Below, one piece after another: positions 1 to 9,870 of a stretch of 23,545 nt of DNA. Below the pieces are notes generated by a model. The model was not told where the DNA came from. It saw only the letters and a program-made list of their open reading frames with translations, and did no database searches. Made by a program: the position numbers and the translations under genes. The stretch spans positions 1 through 23,545 of the forward strand of contig JALKBU010000815.1 in the NCBI GenBank assembly GCA_023091735.1, written 5' to 3'. Every line of letters begins with the position of its first letter. The first letter of the stretch is position 1. Source of the DNA: Trichomonas tenax (lineage: Eukaryota > Parabasalia > Trichomonadida > Trichomonadidae).

Positions 1-1
1 G

Positions 2-76
2 CTAGATCACCAGGTCATCCTTCACTATGAGGCCACAACTACTCATAATGAAGTCTTCTTTGGCTTCCAACATTGA
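2..76 (+). CDS. Possible C-terminal end of a protein, cut by the left window edge
   Basis: A 24-codon open frame enters from the left edge and stops at TGA (74-76). Its last residues include HNEVFFGFQH. Its base composition is clearly richer in G and C than the sequence after the stop, as for the intact genes here, which is why I read it as a gene end. I do not recognise the protein. The opposite strand of the same stretch also has a short ATG-started frame of about 23 codons (MLEAKEDFIM...) that ends at TAG near position 3, so the strand is not certain. Confidence 0.3.
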   Translation, partial: LDHQVILHYEATTTHNEVFFGFQH

Positions 77-1530
77 GTTCAATCCATTTCAACCAATTGA
101 CACTTTTCAATTTTTCCCGCGCAAACAAGTCACTTTCCTTTATATTTGACATTCTGACTTTACATGTCAAACATAATTTACATGTCAGAAAAGCACGTTG
201 TTCTATTTTGTCCCAGTCCCTAATTCTAGATTTCGTAAGGCAAATTAAATTAAAACTGATAGTTGAAGGTTCTAATAATGATTACTACAACACACTTTAG
301 GAGTTGAAGAGAAATATTAAAGAAAACCTCATTGTTATCGGTGAAAATGTGCGTTTATATCACCTGAGACAATAAAAAGGTCAAAATTCAGACACAATAA
401 ATAACAAAATCATTTAAGCAGAAGGAATAAAAGGGATTCATGAGATTACGGGTTCATAGATGCGTTTATGTTTTATTTCTTCCAAATATTAAACGGATCT
501 CTCTTCCCATGAACAGAATGTATTATTATATTCAAAGAGTGTTATATGAAAAACAAGTTATTGATCGATAAAGTCGATAAATCAAAATTCAATGACAATT
601 TTTAATCAAATAAAACAAAAATAGCTTAATAAATCGATAAGAAAACTAAAAATATGATGAAAAATGGCGTCAAAAGTTTCACTTTTCGCTGCAAATTTTT
701 GTGATCTTGTCAAAAAATGCAATAATCGGAATTTGAGTTCAAAAATAGCCCATGCATTGGGTTTCCTATCGTAAACAGAGCATATTTTTCGAATTTTAAC
801 TCAAATTGTATTTTTCAATTTTATCATGAAATTCACGATCTACATACAATACCAAATCTTTTTATATAAGTTTGAAAATAATCGTTAAAATTCAAAAATT
901 TTCAATTATCATTGCTACAAATATGATGTTCAGTCTATTTCAAAAATAAAAAACGAATATTATTGTATACAATTGATTTTATTGTTGAAATGGAGAGAAA
1001 ATTATATTTTATATCTAAGCATCACTAAATTTTCAATCAATTTCAAAGTTGTTCAATGAAAGAAATGCAAAACTTCGAATTTCTCGCAAATTCGATCAAA
1101 TAATTCTTCTAAAACACATATCATATCTATTGACATCGAAATCTTGAAAGCAAAAAAAATGTATCTGTAAAAATTAATTTTGACAGTAAAATCTTATTCT
1201 ACATCATATTTAATTTCTATTTTTACAAAAATTTCTTCAAAAAAATGTCACATTACAAAACTTTTTGGCTTAGATATAACATCTAACACAGAATCATATT
1301 TTTTGGATATTAAAATCAGTCACTTTTCAAATCATCACTTTTTTGTCACTTTTCCAATTTTAATTACTTAATTAGTCATTTTCTCTTTTTATCCAAAATT
1401 CATCTTTAGTAGCTGCTGTAGATTACAAAAATCACGTTAAAATTGAAAAATACATTTTTAGAAAAATTTTTTATAATTTTAATCTCCATCTTTAGATAAG
1501 TAATTTGATTTAAAAACTTTTTATCTTTCT
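77..1530. other. AT-rich spacer without a recognisable gene
   Basis: About 1.45 kb of AT-rich sequence. The open frames in it are short, rich in Phe, Ile, Lys and Asn, and lack the codon composition of the real genes. It contains three blocks, ATCTACATACAAT (838-850), CCAAATCTT (852-860) and AATAATCG (877-884), that recur in the same order in the spacer before the TPR gene, suggesting old dispersed-repeat copies. A TCTAACACAG string near 1281-1290 resembles the trichomonad 3' splice motif, but no matching 5' splice site or coding exon could be paired with it. Confidence 0.6.
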
Positions 1531-1533
1531 TTT

Positions 1534-1540
1534 TCATTTT
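1534..1540 (+). promoter_or_regulatory. Initiator element (Inr), TCATTTT
   Basis: The string fits the trichomonad Initiator consensus TCA+1-Y-(T/A), with A+1 at 1536. It lies only 7 nt before the TTG at 1543, the very short 5' UTR usual in trichomonads. Its position supports starting the IBD-protein reading frame at 1543 despite the non-ATG codon. Confidence 0.55.
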
Positions 1541-1542
1541 TT

Positions 1543-2238
1543 TTGAAGATTCAAAATTTTATCCCTCCTTTGCAATTTCCTAATTACTGGAACTTCTTAA
1601 ACGACATAGACAAGTACCAGTACAGCTGCCTTCGGATGTCTATATCCTCGCAGTACTCCAAGAACACTCGCAACAAGAGAGTTGAGAACTTTACTGAACT
1701 TCTCGAGATAATTAAGCGATTTTGCTTACGTGGCAACAGTGAGGACTGGAGAAGGTGCCTAGTTTGCGGTGTTTGCTGGCTGAATGAAGGATTTGCCATT
1801 AATACACGCCAACTTCGATTACTGATATTCAAATGTAAGTCATCCATCAATGGCTCACTCCACAAGATGGGTTTCACAGTGAATCTCGGTCGTACAGAGG
1901 CTGCAAACGCACTTACAAATGTCATTCCTATCTTAAAAGACAACACGAACGAACTCCGGCAGTGGACAGTTAGGCAGTCAGGAAACATGTGCTTCTCGCC
2001 GATTTCACCGCCGATGGCTCCAATAATTCCGCAGCCAATTATTCAGTCAACTATAAATGTTGATCAGCCGAAGAGCAATCCGCTGCCGATTCCTGTAATA
2101 CATAACACGATCCAGCAGTCAAAGGTGTTGGATCTCCCTGAAGAAACAGACACATTTGAGCCTGAGCAGTTGCCTGAGAATCAGCTCATTGATTCGTATT
2201 CCAATGATATATTGACGAACTCGTATGATCTTTGGTGA
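1543..2238 (+). CDS. Initiator-binding domain (IBD) protein, IBP39-like; TTG at the start position
   Basis: Likely a nuclear DNA-binding protein recognising the Inr core-promoter element. Residues about 10-142 match the trichomonad IBD: PPLQFPNYWNFL near the start, then KRFCLRG, RCLVCGVCWL (71-80) and INTRQLRLL with KCKSSINGSL (86-106), the recognition region. Residues 150-231 are Pro/Gln-rich, then acidic. At 231 residues it is shorter than 39-kDa IBP39, so the RNA-polymerase-binding C-domain is probably reduced or absent. The frame is open from 1504 but has no ATG before residue 32 (1636), which lies inside the domain. A TTG sits where ATG is expected, 7 nt after a good Inr. It could be a non-ATG start, a recently disabled gene or a base error. 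The family call is strong; the start is uncertain. Confidence 0.85.
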   Translation: MKIQNFIPPLQFPNYWNFLNDIDKYQYSCLRMSISSQYSKNTRNKRVENFTELLEIIKRFCLRGNSEDWRRCLVCGVCWLNEGFAINTRQLRLLIFKCKSSINGSLHKMGFTVNLGRTEAANALTNVIPILKDNTNELRQWTVRQSGNMCFSPISPPMAPIIPQPIIQSTINVDQPKSNPLPIPVIHNTIQQSKVLDLPEETDTFEPEQLPENQLIDSYSNDILTNSYDLW

Positions 2239-4826
2239 AGTTATATATTGAGTTTACCATGTTTTTTTAGTATTTTCAACTTCAATTTTCCTGATTTTAC
2301 CGAAAAACCAGGCTTGTAATTATTTAAATGAACAATATTATTGTAATGTGTTCTTATATTATCGTTAAATCTCTTCCATTGAATGGAAATATTATCTTGA
2401 TATATCGACATTTCGATCATATTCCATCACACGACACGCCATCACGTTAATTTCTTCTTTGAAATATCAAATTTTTAATCCTTAGGCGTTGTTGTCGTTA
2501 AAAATTGCTTGTTATCGAATTCAATTTCATATCAGGAGCCAAAGAGCTAATATTTGTTCGTGCTTCGTTATATTCTGCTTCTAAAAAACGTGATTTCGTG
2601 TGAGTTGTCTGTATCTTGTATGAATTTTATTTTATTGGTTTCATAATTTTATATATTGGGTGATTATAGGACTCAGTAGCTCTATTGCATGTCCGAGAGA
2701 CGCATGTTTAGAGGACAGATGCCGCTATCGATATATATTTTAATAATATTTATAAGTGCTACCATTTCAAACATGATGGAAACGGAGCTATGTATTGTAT
2801 GGGATGAGAATAGTCGTATAATATATGAGAAAATTGCTAAAACTGTGTGGTCTAATAAATCAGGATAAATCAGCGGTGTTCAGCAGCCATCATTTAAAGA
2901 TAAGCTTGTGTGCATCCAGAAAAGCATATATTATAGTGCTGGAATTTTACAATTTGTGATCAGGAAATTATTAGCATGATTAGGACCTATCTGGCCACAA
3001 ATTTGGGAACAGCTTCTCTGTGTCAAGAAAAACGTGAATGAAATGTGTTTTTGAGGCCTTTGCTAAGAAGAAACTTAAAAGAGAGAACAAGTGAACTCAA
3101 CTTTATTTAATCGTCTTTACAACAAATTTTTCACTTCCATTGAAATACCTAAAAAACAAAAATATACAAAAATTTTGGAAATCTAAATTTGATTCAGAAA
3201 ATATTGAATTGTTTACATTATCGTTCGACCACATAACTTTTGGCATATGATATACTATTGCTATAGATCACAATATAGAAAATTCGCCAAAAATAATCGT
3301 CGTGTAAAACTATTGCAACTCGTAATCTATAGATCTATAATCCAAATATATTGCAGATTAATAATATTAAGCAAAATCGCCCTTTAAAATAATAAAAGTT
3401 GGATTTTTTCAACTGATCGTTTTATTGAAAATTTGACATTTCGTCTTTATAGAGATAATAAAAATATAAAAATCAGACATAGTTCTAAAATCTGACAAGT
3501 CGAATAATCGTTTTTGAACCGAACTTTTCTTTCATATTTAGATACTATATATTATTCAGATACTAAAAATCATCTAATATTTGTTTTGTCAATTTTACAT
3601 TGATCAAATTTGGATATCTCATTTAATTTATCATTATATCGCTAAGTCTTATGCATTAATTGCTTACATTCTAATATGCCAAACTCATTATCTCACACTT
3701 ATGAGTGGAATTACTCTCTGTGTACATTTTATTAAGCATTCAAATTGATTTCAAAACTTATGAAATGATTGACATCTGATGTTATTTCTTATACCAAAGA
3801 ATAATAACACTTAGGGTAATATTGTAGTACAATCCTATACACTCAATCATAATCAGAAATCAACAAACACCCATTTTTAATACTAATTGAATGTTTTCAA
3901 CTTCAAACAAAGTGCAGAGCAATTTGCCACCTCCTCAAACATATTTAGCACCGTTGTTGATATCACACACAGTGAAAAGAAATGATTTTTCATGAATGAT
4001 TATTTCATTTGAACAAAGAAATTGTCTCATAGAATTAAAATTAGGTAAATGGAATCAATTAATCTTCTGTGCATTCTCTAATTATGCATAATTTTAAATG
4101 TAATCAGGACAATTCATTATTTTTCTTTAAGGGTCCGCGACCAAAAATCCTCTCAATTTTTGAGAATACAATGCGGATAATCGTTTTTCCCAGAATATAT
4201 ATTGATATTTTGTGCAATATATGAATCGATAAGGACATGAGTAATTTAGCATATGATATTTCCATGCACATTCTAATCTTTTTCTCGTTAAGTTTTTTCT
4301 TCATATTCATTAGTCTCCCACATTTCAAGACGTTCTCCAGAATACTACAAAAAATTCGAGATTTTGATAAATATTTTCATATTGAACCAGAATTTGTATC
4401 TAAAACAAAAAATAAAAATTATATCAAAATCCTTATTTGGCCGGAGCGGACCTTTAAAAAAATTGAAGAAGATTTTAGTCCTTCTCAAAAAATAATCGTC
4501 ATATTTACAATATTTCCAATCTACATACAATGTAAATGCTAAATTTATCAAAATATCGATTTTATCGATAAAATTGCCACAAATATAACTTTTAATTTTA
4601 TATTTAGATTTCTTTAACAGAGGATATTCCAAATCTTATACAATCAAAAAATTGTCAGAAGATTTAAAAATAATCGTCATGAACAACTTAATTTTTTGCA
4701 TATTTGAGATCAAATAATATTTTAGAATGTAAATATTACAAATTTTCGAAGGAGTCAGAAAATTTTAGAAGTAAACGGTCTCATTTCATCAAAAAACTTT
4801 TTTAGAGCATTTTCGCAAAAAGAAAA
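2239..4826. other. Long AT-rich spacer with dispersed short motifs
   Basis: About 2.6 kb with no gene I can support. A less AT-rich stretch at roughly 2640-3070 holds only short frames (the best is 32 codons from an ATG near 2775) and may be an old relic of unknown origin. From 3290 onward AATAATCG recurs on the plus strand at 3292, 3503, 4491 and 4669. ATCTACATACAAT (4519) and CCAAATCTT (4629) precede the last copy in the same order as in the first spacer. Frames of 75-100 codons on both strands at 4104-4632 are AT-driven and unlike the real genes in codon use. Confidence 0.6.
4781..4786 (+). promoter_or_regulatory. Candidate Initiator element, TCATTT
   Basis: Fits TCA+1-Y-(T/A) with A+1 at 4783, 44 nt before the ATG at 4827. 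That is longer than the 7-8 nt spacing at the IBD and Myb genes, so the assignment is weaker. No closer match was seen. Confidence 0.35.
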
Positions 4827-6878
4827 ATGAAATCTATCAGTCGGCATGCAGCGAACGCCCGCGTGTCGTCGTGGACTGGTGATTCCGATAAAGAGAAGAA
4901 AATTCCTCCTTTAACTATTTGCGATAACGATGATTGGGATTTTCGGCAGAAACCAATGCACAGACGTTCAAATTCAGACCACAGACCTGAAACACAGTCA
5001 TATTTGCGAAATACATTCTTATATTCCGGCAGTTTTAAAGCAAATTTAGAACAATTTCTACCATCATCAGTTTTAGAAGAAATTCAGCCCGCAGACAATA
5101 CTCCACCATCACTAACACACTTTGAGTACATGTTGAGCGAAGGTAATGTAGAAGATGCAAAAATTTATTTCAATGAACTTTTAGCACAGCAGAATGATCC
5201 AAAAGAAAAAGGCAAACTACTGAGGGCTGCCGCGGAGATCGCAAAGCGCTTGTCAGATCCTAATCTCGCCCTTGAACTTCTCGAGATAGGAACGACTGTT
5301 GATCCTGAGACTCTTGCTTCATGGATTGACAGAGCAAAGATTCTCGATGAACAAGGGTACAATGTAGAAGCTGAGTCAGTGCTTAAACAGGGCTGCAAAG
5401 CAGTTTTACATTGCGAGACAATCGTTAGAAAGTTATTAAAGTCTTATGAGCGAACAAACAATCCGGAAGCAGCGAGACACTTCATGGGGAACGCTTTACA
5501 GGATGAATCTTTCGATCGAGAATTTATCTTTACAGAAGGCGCTATTTTCGAGCTTCATCAAGGCAACATGGCTGCAGCGATGGCAATTTTAAACAAATTA
5601 CGAGAATCATCAGGTTGGAAACCAAATGTTTTCACCGAATTAATTCTATTTTTTGAAAAAAGTGGGCTAATAAACAAAACAAACGAGATAATCGAAGAAG
5701 GTGCATCATTAAATCCACGAAATGCGATAGTTATACAAGCTTTACTTCGACATCAAAAAACGATTTCAGATGCGATCAATATTCTCAAAGATCCTTCATC
5801 AAAGTGGCCTCCGGAGTTCACAGACAAGATGACAACAACAGTTTGCGAACTTTTGGCGTGGAAGAATCGAATCACAGAAATGAGGAATTTGCTCTCGGAA
5901 TCCGTTGCTTACAGTGCCGGAAAACAGCGCTACAAGCAGCTGGTGTTTGGAGCGATGATAGAACTCACACACGGTGATCAGTCTATGGCTCCTCTGCTGT
6001 TGAATTATGCATTAGAAACAGCTCCTTACAAAGCGAAGCCGTTAGTTTCGTTATTGATTGCGAAGAACTATGAATTGAACGTCGATTTCGATAAAGCTGA
6101 AGCAATATTCAATCAGTGCGTCGCTGAGTATTCTCCGGAGTGGCGTGTTTACCTCGAATATGCTCTTTTCTATCTCCACAGAGGAAGAATCGCGAAAGCA
6201 ATTGAAGTTTTGGACAAAGCTTTGATTGAACATTCGGGAAGTGGAAGATTATGGGCATTCAGAGTCCAACTTGAGGCATTCAACGGCGTAAAGAACCAAT
6301 TGATACAGTTGACGACAGCAATAAGCAAAGTCCCAAAGAGCGGCGAAGTTTGGTGTGAAGCAGCAAGAATTGCAATGAATCCTCTTTGCGAGTATTTTTC
6401 TGTCGATTCTGCACGACAATTTTTAGAATTTGCCTACAGATTCACTCCACAACACGGTGATACACTGATAGAGATGATTCGCGCTGAAATGCTTGACAAA
6501 GGTCTGTTTTCAGAGCTCAGTCACATCAAACATAAATTCATAACGAGCGAAGCAAACCATGGACAACTTTTCCTGTTCATTAGAGGCATCGAAGAGCGTC
6601 CAATGGCCGAAATATTCGACATCGCTGTAAGAGTCATCAGAGAAGATTTGCAGCAAAATCGTCAATTGTATCAGAGAGCGATCACACGAACATCTTTCAT
6701 CAGTCGTTCAGTGAATGAAGAAGAGAAGAGAATGAAGGCCGACCAATCCAATCAGCATCTTTCTAAATTTGCTTTTGGTTTGGCGAAGTTGTCTAAATTT
6801 ATCACAGACCCTAAGAAATGCGAAACAACAGATCAACTTCTTAGTATTGTTATTGGAACATCTGCATCAATTCAGTAA
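4827..6878 (+). CDS. TPR/HAT-repeat protein, 683 aa
   Basis: A helical-repeat scaffold protein. Residues 1-90 are polar and probably disordered, with RRSNSDHR as a possible phosphorylation patch. From about 95 to 640 there are repeated helix pairs of TPR/HAT type, for example EGNVEDAKIYFNELL, DPNLALELLEIG with SWIDRAKILDEQG, and PEWRVYLEYALFYLHRGR. SGEVWCEAARIAMNP, followed by a region ending FTPQHGDTLIEMIR, resembles the conserved C-terminal block of Prp6-like HAT proteins of protists. Such proteins assemble complexes, including spliceosomal tri-snRNP, but this sequence does not fix the partner. The stop codon overlaps TAAA (6876-6879), the trichomonad poly(A) signal. Part of its 3' end was copied into the BspA array downstream at about 8052-8075. 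No introns seen. Confidence 0.9.
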   Translation: MKSISRHAANARVSSWTGDSDKEKKIPPLTICDNDDWDFRQKPMHRRSNSDHRPETQSYLRNTFLYSGSFKANLEQFLPSSVLEEIQPADNTPPSLTHFEYMLSEGNVEDAKIYFNELLAQQNDPKEKGKLLRAAAEIAKRLSDPNLALELLEIGTTVDPETLASWIDRAKILDEQGYNVEAESVLKQGCKAVLHCETIVRKLLKSYERTNNPEAARHFMGNALQDESFDREFIFTEGAIFELHQGNMAAAMAILNKLRESSGWKPNVFTELILFFEKSGLINKTNEIIEEGASLNPRNAIVIQALLRHQKTISDAINILKDPSSKWPPEFTDKMTTTVCELLAWKNRITEMRNLLSESVAYSAGKQRYKQLVFGAMIELTHGDQSMAPLLLNYALETAPYKAKPLVSLLIAKNYELNVDFDKAEAIFNQCVAEYSPEWRVYLEYALFYLHRGRIAKAIEVLDKALIEHSGSGRLWAFRVQLEAFNGVKNQLIQLTTAISKVPKSGEVWCEAARIAMNPLCEYFSVDSARQFLEFAYRFTPQHGDTLIEMIRAEMLDKGLFSELSHIKHKFITSEANHGQLFLFIRGIEERPMAEIFDIAVRVIREDLQQNRQLYQRAITRTSFISRSVNEEEKRMKADQSNQHLSKFAFGLAKLSKFITDPKKCETTDQLLSIVIGTSASIQ

Positions 6879-6922
6879 ATATTTGTTATTTTTGTTTGTT
6901 TTCTTGCAAATCACGATTTTTA

Positions 6923-7639
6923 TTATATTTCCATTATAACTAAACTATAAATATAAATCAGTTTCAAATGATATCTGAAGCAGTTGCTATCAATTTTTCC
7001 TATTGAATTACATACATTTGGATCTCCATAATATGTTATTTTTTCAATAGATAACTGTGTATTGCTGAGAACATTTGAAACATTTTTCTTCACTATATGC
7101 CCTATTGGAAGCGAAATACTTTGGAGATTTGTCATTGAAAGAAAGCAGGCACGTTGAGTCAACGTTATTTTGGAAAATAATATACGTTAATCTGTTATTT
7201 TCTCGAAAGGCTTCAAATCCTATTATTTTAGTCTCAGGCGGGACAAGATATGTATCGCCTGCCTTGCAATATGGATATGAAATAAGTTTAGTTTTCCCAT
7301 AAGTGTACAAACAGTCTTCGTATGATGCATATTTCTTATTTTCTGGATCAACAATATATCTTTTAATATGCCGAATCCAATTAAATGGATTACCATCACT
7401 GAATGAAATAACTGGAGCAGGAATAAATAATTCAGTGATTAAAACATAAGACATTGGGTCATCTTCAATCGATAATAAAGTATTTGGAAGATTGATACGT
7501 GTAACCCAGTCATATGACAAACAATACCAGGTAAGAACAGTGCAAGATTCATCTACATTGACATCCTAAATTGATTAGTTATATTATTATATTTTGCAAA
7601 TCTTCCTAATAAATCACAATAAACTGTTATTTCACTCAT
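6923..7639 (-). pseudogene. BspA-like surface-antigen module, copy A, two frameshifts
   Basis: Minus-strand copy of the trichomonad BspA-like N-terminal module, starting at an ATG (MSEITVYC). It keeps the landmarks SYDWVTRINLPNTLLSIEDD, LFIPAPV, NPFN..RHIKRYIVD, SYEDCLYTYGK, LISYPYCKAGDTYLVP, IIFQNNVD and ITYYGDP, ending VIMEI-stop. One frameshift lies near 7553-7570, where the ATG frame runs into TAG while the module continues in another frame at DVNVDESCTVL. A second lies near 7140-7160, between NNVDS and SMTNLQSISLP. No full-length product is possible. BspA-like proteins carry LRR_5 repeats and are thought to act at the cell surface. This copy pairs with copy B in a segmental duplication. 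Confidence 0.8.
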
Positions 7640-7680
7640 ACTTCATTATATTGCAATTTTGAGTTAGATTTATTCCATTT

Positions 7681-7842
7681 CTAATATTTCATTGGAATTT
7701 TTGTTCCAAAAGGAACAATAAACGTATTTCCTTGTTTGCAGTATGGATATGCAATTAGTTTCACTTTACTATAAGTGAATAAGCTGTTTTCGTATGTTGT
7801 GGCCTTTTTTGACAGAATTAATAAATATTCTCTAATGTGTAC
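7681..7842 (-). pseudogene. BspA-like module fragment A', 53 codons
   Basis: A minus-strand open frame lying upstream of copy A matches only the middle of the module: VHIREY aligns to RHIKRY, YENSLFTYSK to YEDCLYTYGK, and LIAYPYCKQGNTFIVPFGTKI to the YPYCKAGDTYLVPPETKI block. It ends at TAG (7681-7683). There is no start codon and neither end of the module is present, so it is a relic. The following 200 bp, to about 8050, hold nothing recognisable. Confidence 0.65.
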
Positions 7843-8051
7843 AAAATAAAAAGAGAAAGAACGAAATCTAGTTTAGTAATTCCTATTGAAAAATATTCTC
7901 GCAAATACAGCCGATGCGATATTTTTGAATCTATTCGAGAAACATCTGAATGTGATGTTTTATTTTCCACCACAACACCATGAACATATCATATAATGAT
8001 GTCAACATTCAAGAATGAAATCTATATTTCTATAAGAACAAAAACTATAAA

Positions 8052-8840
8052 CAGATCAACTTCTTACTGTTATTTTCGTTTGCTTTTATTCAAATCATGA
8101 TTTTTATATTTCCATTATAACAAAGCAATAAATATAAATTGATTTCAAATTATATCTGAAACAGTTAACATCAATTCTTCCGATTGTATTACATCCATTT
8201 GGATCTCCATAATATGTTATTTTTTCTTCACTCTATATCCTTTTGGAAGTGAAATACTTTGAAGACTCGTCATTGAGGAAATTGCGCCATAATTCAACAT
8301 GTCAACATTATTTTGAAAAATGATATGCTTAACAATAATGTTGTCTTGAAAAGCATCCATACCTATTATTTGAGTTTCAAAAGGAACAAGATATGTATCG
8401 CCTGCCTTGCAATATGGATATGAAATAAGTTTAATTTTGCCGTATGTATATAAACAATCTTCGAATGAAACAAAATTCTTATTTTCTGGATCAACAATAT
8501 ATCATTTGATTCGCCGAGCCCTATTAAATGGATTTCTATCACAGATTGAGTTAACAGAAGCAGGTATCAATAATTCAGTGATTAAAACGTTATTCAATGG
8601 GTCGTCTTTAATCGAAAGAAAAGTATTTGGGAGATTGATATGCGTAACCCAAATGTACGACAACAAGTGCACAGAAAGAACAGTGCATGATTCATCAATG
8701 TTGATTGTTGTAATTTGATTTGTTATATTTTCATATCTTGAAAGTCTCCTTGATGAATCACAATAAACAATAGTTTCATTCATACTTCATCGCAATCCAT
8801 TCTCATGTTAGACTTATTTTATTTTCAATATTTCATTAAC
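8052..8840. repeat. Right copy of a segmental duplication (left copy about 6830-7690)
   Basis: From 8052 the sequence repeats a stretch of the TPR gene's 3' end (AACAGATCAACTTCTTA, compare about 6827-6843). About 40 bp of that gene's terminus is missing. It then repeats the gene's 3' flank, the whole BspA module and about 55 bp upstream of the module's ATG. Similarity stops near 7690 and 8840. Because the unit includes a piece of the unrelated neighbour, this is duplication of a chromosomal segment, not gene-by-gene spread. Confidence 0.75.
8104..8783 (-). pseudogene. BspA-like module, copy B, nonsense codon and 43-bp deletion
   Basis: Minus strand, ATG start (MNETIVYCDSS). The module reads through WVTHINLPNTFLSIKDD, LLIPASV and NPFNRARRIK to an in-frame TGA (8502-8504). 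It then continues in the same frame (YIVDPENKN, SFEDCLYTYGK, LISYPYCKAGDTYLVP, HIIFQNNVDML, SMTSLQSISLPKGYRVKKK) to TAA just before the point where YYGDPNGCN appears in another frame. Compared with copy A, 43 bp are missing there between two GAAAAA strings. It ends at the same VIMEI-stop as copy A. Confidence 0.8.
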
Positions 8841-9121
8841 ATAAACACATAATGACACCTTTCCAAGTTTAACCAAACATATAAATATACGTACGAATTT
8901 TGGTCTCAGAGCCAAAAAGGGGTTATAACTCAATACAGGGGTTACGTGTAGGTGTGATATTAAAAATGAAGGTGGCTATCGGTAAAGAATATTTATATGT
9001 GATTTACTTGTTCCCATCCATCTCCCAACTTTAGATGATCAAGAGGTTTCTCGACTCGCTATAATTGCAAGACCGAAATTTGTTAAATTATGTGGTATAT
9101 TATTCATTATCTGTCATAAAA

Positions 9122-9443
9122 TTATTGTTTCAAAAGGAACAAAAAATGTATCTTCTTATTTACAATATGGATATGCGATAAGATTAAAGGGATTGTAATC
9201 ACTCATTGAATTTACAGAAGCAGGTATAAATAATTTAGTGATTAAAACGCCATTCATAGGGTCATCCTCAATTGAAATTAAAGTATTTGGAAGATTGATA
9301 CGCGTAACCCAGTTGTATTCTAAACAACCACAAGGGAGAACAGTGCAAGATTTATCAACATTCATTGTGGTAAACTCTCTTGTTATATTGCTATAACTAG
9401 AAAGTCTCCCTGATGAACCACAATAAACTGTTGTTTCACGCAT
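9122..9443 (-). pseudogene. BspA-like module, copy C, internal deletion and stop
   Basis: Minus strand from an ATG (MRETTVYCGSSG). It is intact through EYNWVTRINLPNTLISIEDD, LFIPASV and NPFN, then jumps straight to LIAYPYCK. About 40 residues present in the other copies are missing, without loss of frame. TAA (9156-9158) follows at once, after which DTFFVPFETII continues in frame. The C-terminal third is absent. Confidence 0.75.
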
Positions 9444-9870
9444 ACTTCATTGTTATTTATTTTGAATTATTCAATGTGAATCATACTGACATTTTTTTCT
9501 AAAGAATTATATTTTTTATTAGGATTCAATAAACATAGAGAAGTATGTAGTTTCTAAAAGCAAATCATATGATTTTCGGTTTTATCGTTGATTCTAAGAC
9601 TCTGAATTAATTTTGTCGTTGAATTAAAAAACAAAGCCTAAGGCACATTCAAATTGCACCACAATGAATTATTCTTTAATTTAATCACTACCATAACATA
9701 ATATATGATAGGAATGTTAAAATTATTTAAATTTTATAGTTCATGTAAACAAAATGATAACTTAATGCATCGTAACCTAAAAATTTGTATGGTAACGATT
9801 TTTGATAATGTAAGTTGAAACTTTTCATTTTTATTTACAAATAGTATTTTCAATAATTAATTAGAAAGAA
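9444..9870. other. Intergenic spacer between the BspA cluster and the MAP kinase
   Basis: AT-rich, with no gene. It includes a TAACGA string near 9793, the core of the Myb recognition element described in Trichomonas vaginalis. A six-base match in AT-rich DNA 3' of the kinase is weak evidence for function. Confidence 0.5.

Noticed and set aside
74..90. GAGTTCAATCC, similar to a tRNA B box
   Set aside because: No A box or cloverleaf could be drawn around it. No tRNA or rRNA gene was seen in the window.
73..300. 75-codon plus-strand frame
   Set aside because: It opens at TTG, has AT-driven composition, starts at the end of the candidate gene fragment, and matches no known family.
1274..1290. 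TCTAACACAG string resembling a trichomonad 3' splice signal
   Set aside because: No GTATGT-like 5' site or coding exon could be paired with it, and the frame between it and the IBD domain is closed.
2770..2870. 32-codon frame from ATG-ATG in the spacer after the IBD gene
   Set aside because: Too short, with no Inr and no family resemblance. It is mentioned only as part of a less AT-rich stretch.
4104..4632. Three frames of 74-101 codons on both strands
   Set aside because: They overlap each other, are dominated by Ile, Phe, Lys and Asn, and have no Inr or conserved motif. They look like chance frames in AT-rich DNA.
8407..8718. 103-codon plus-strand frame in the BspA cluster
   Set aside because: It is antisense to copy B, whose module is recognisable on the minus strand.
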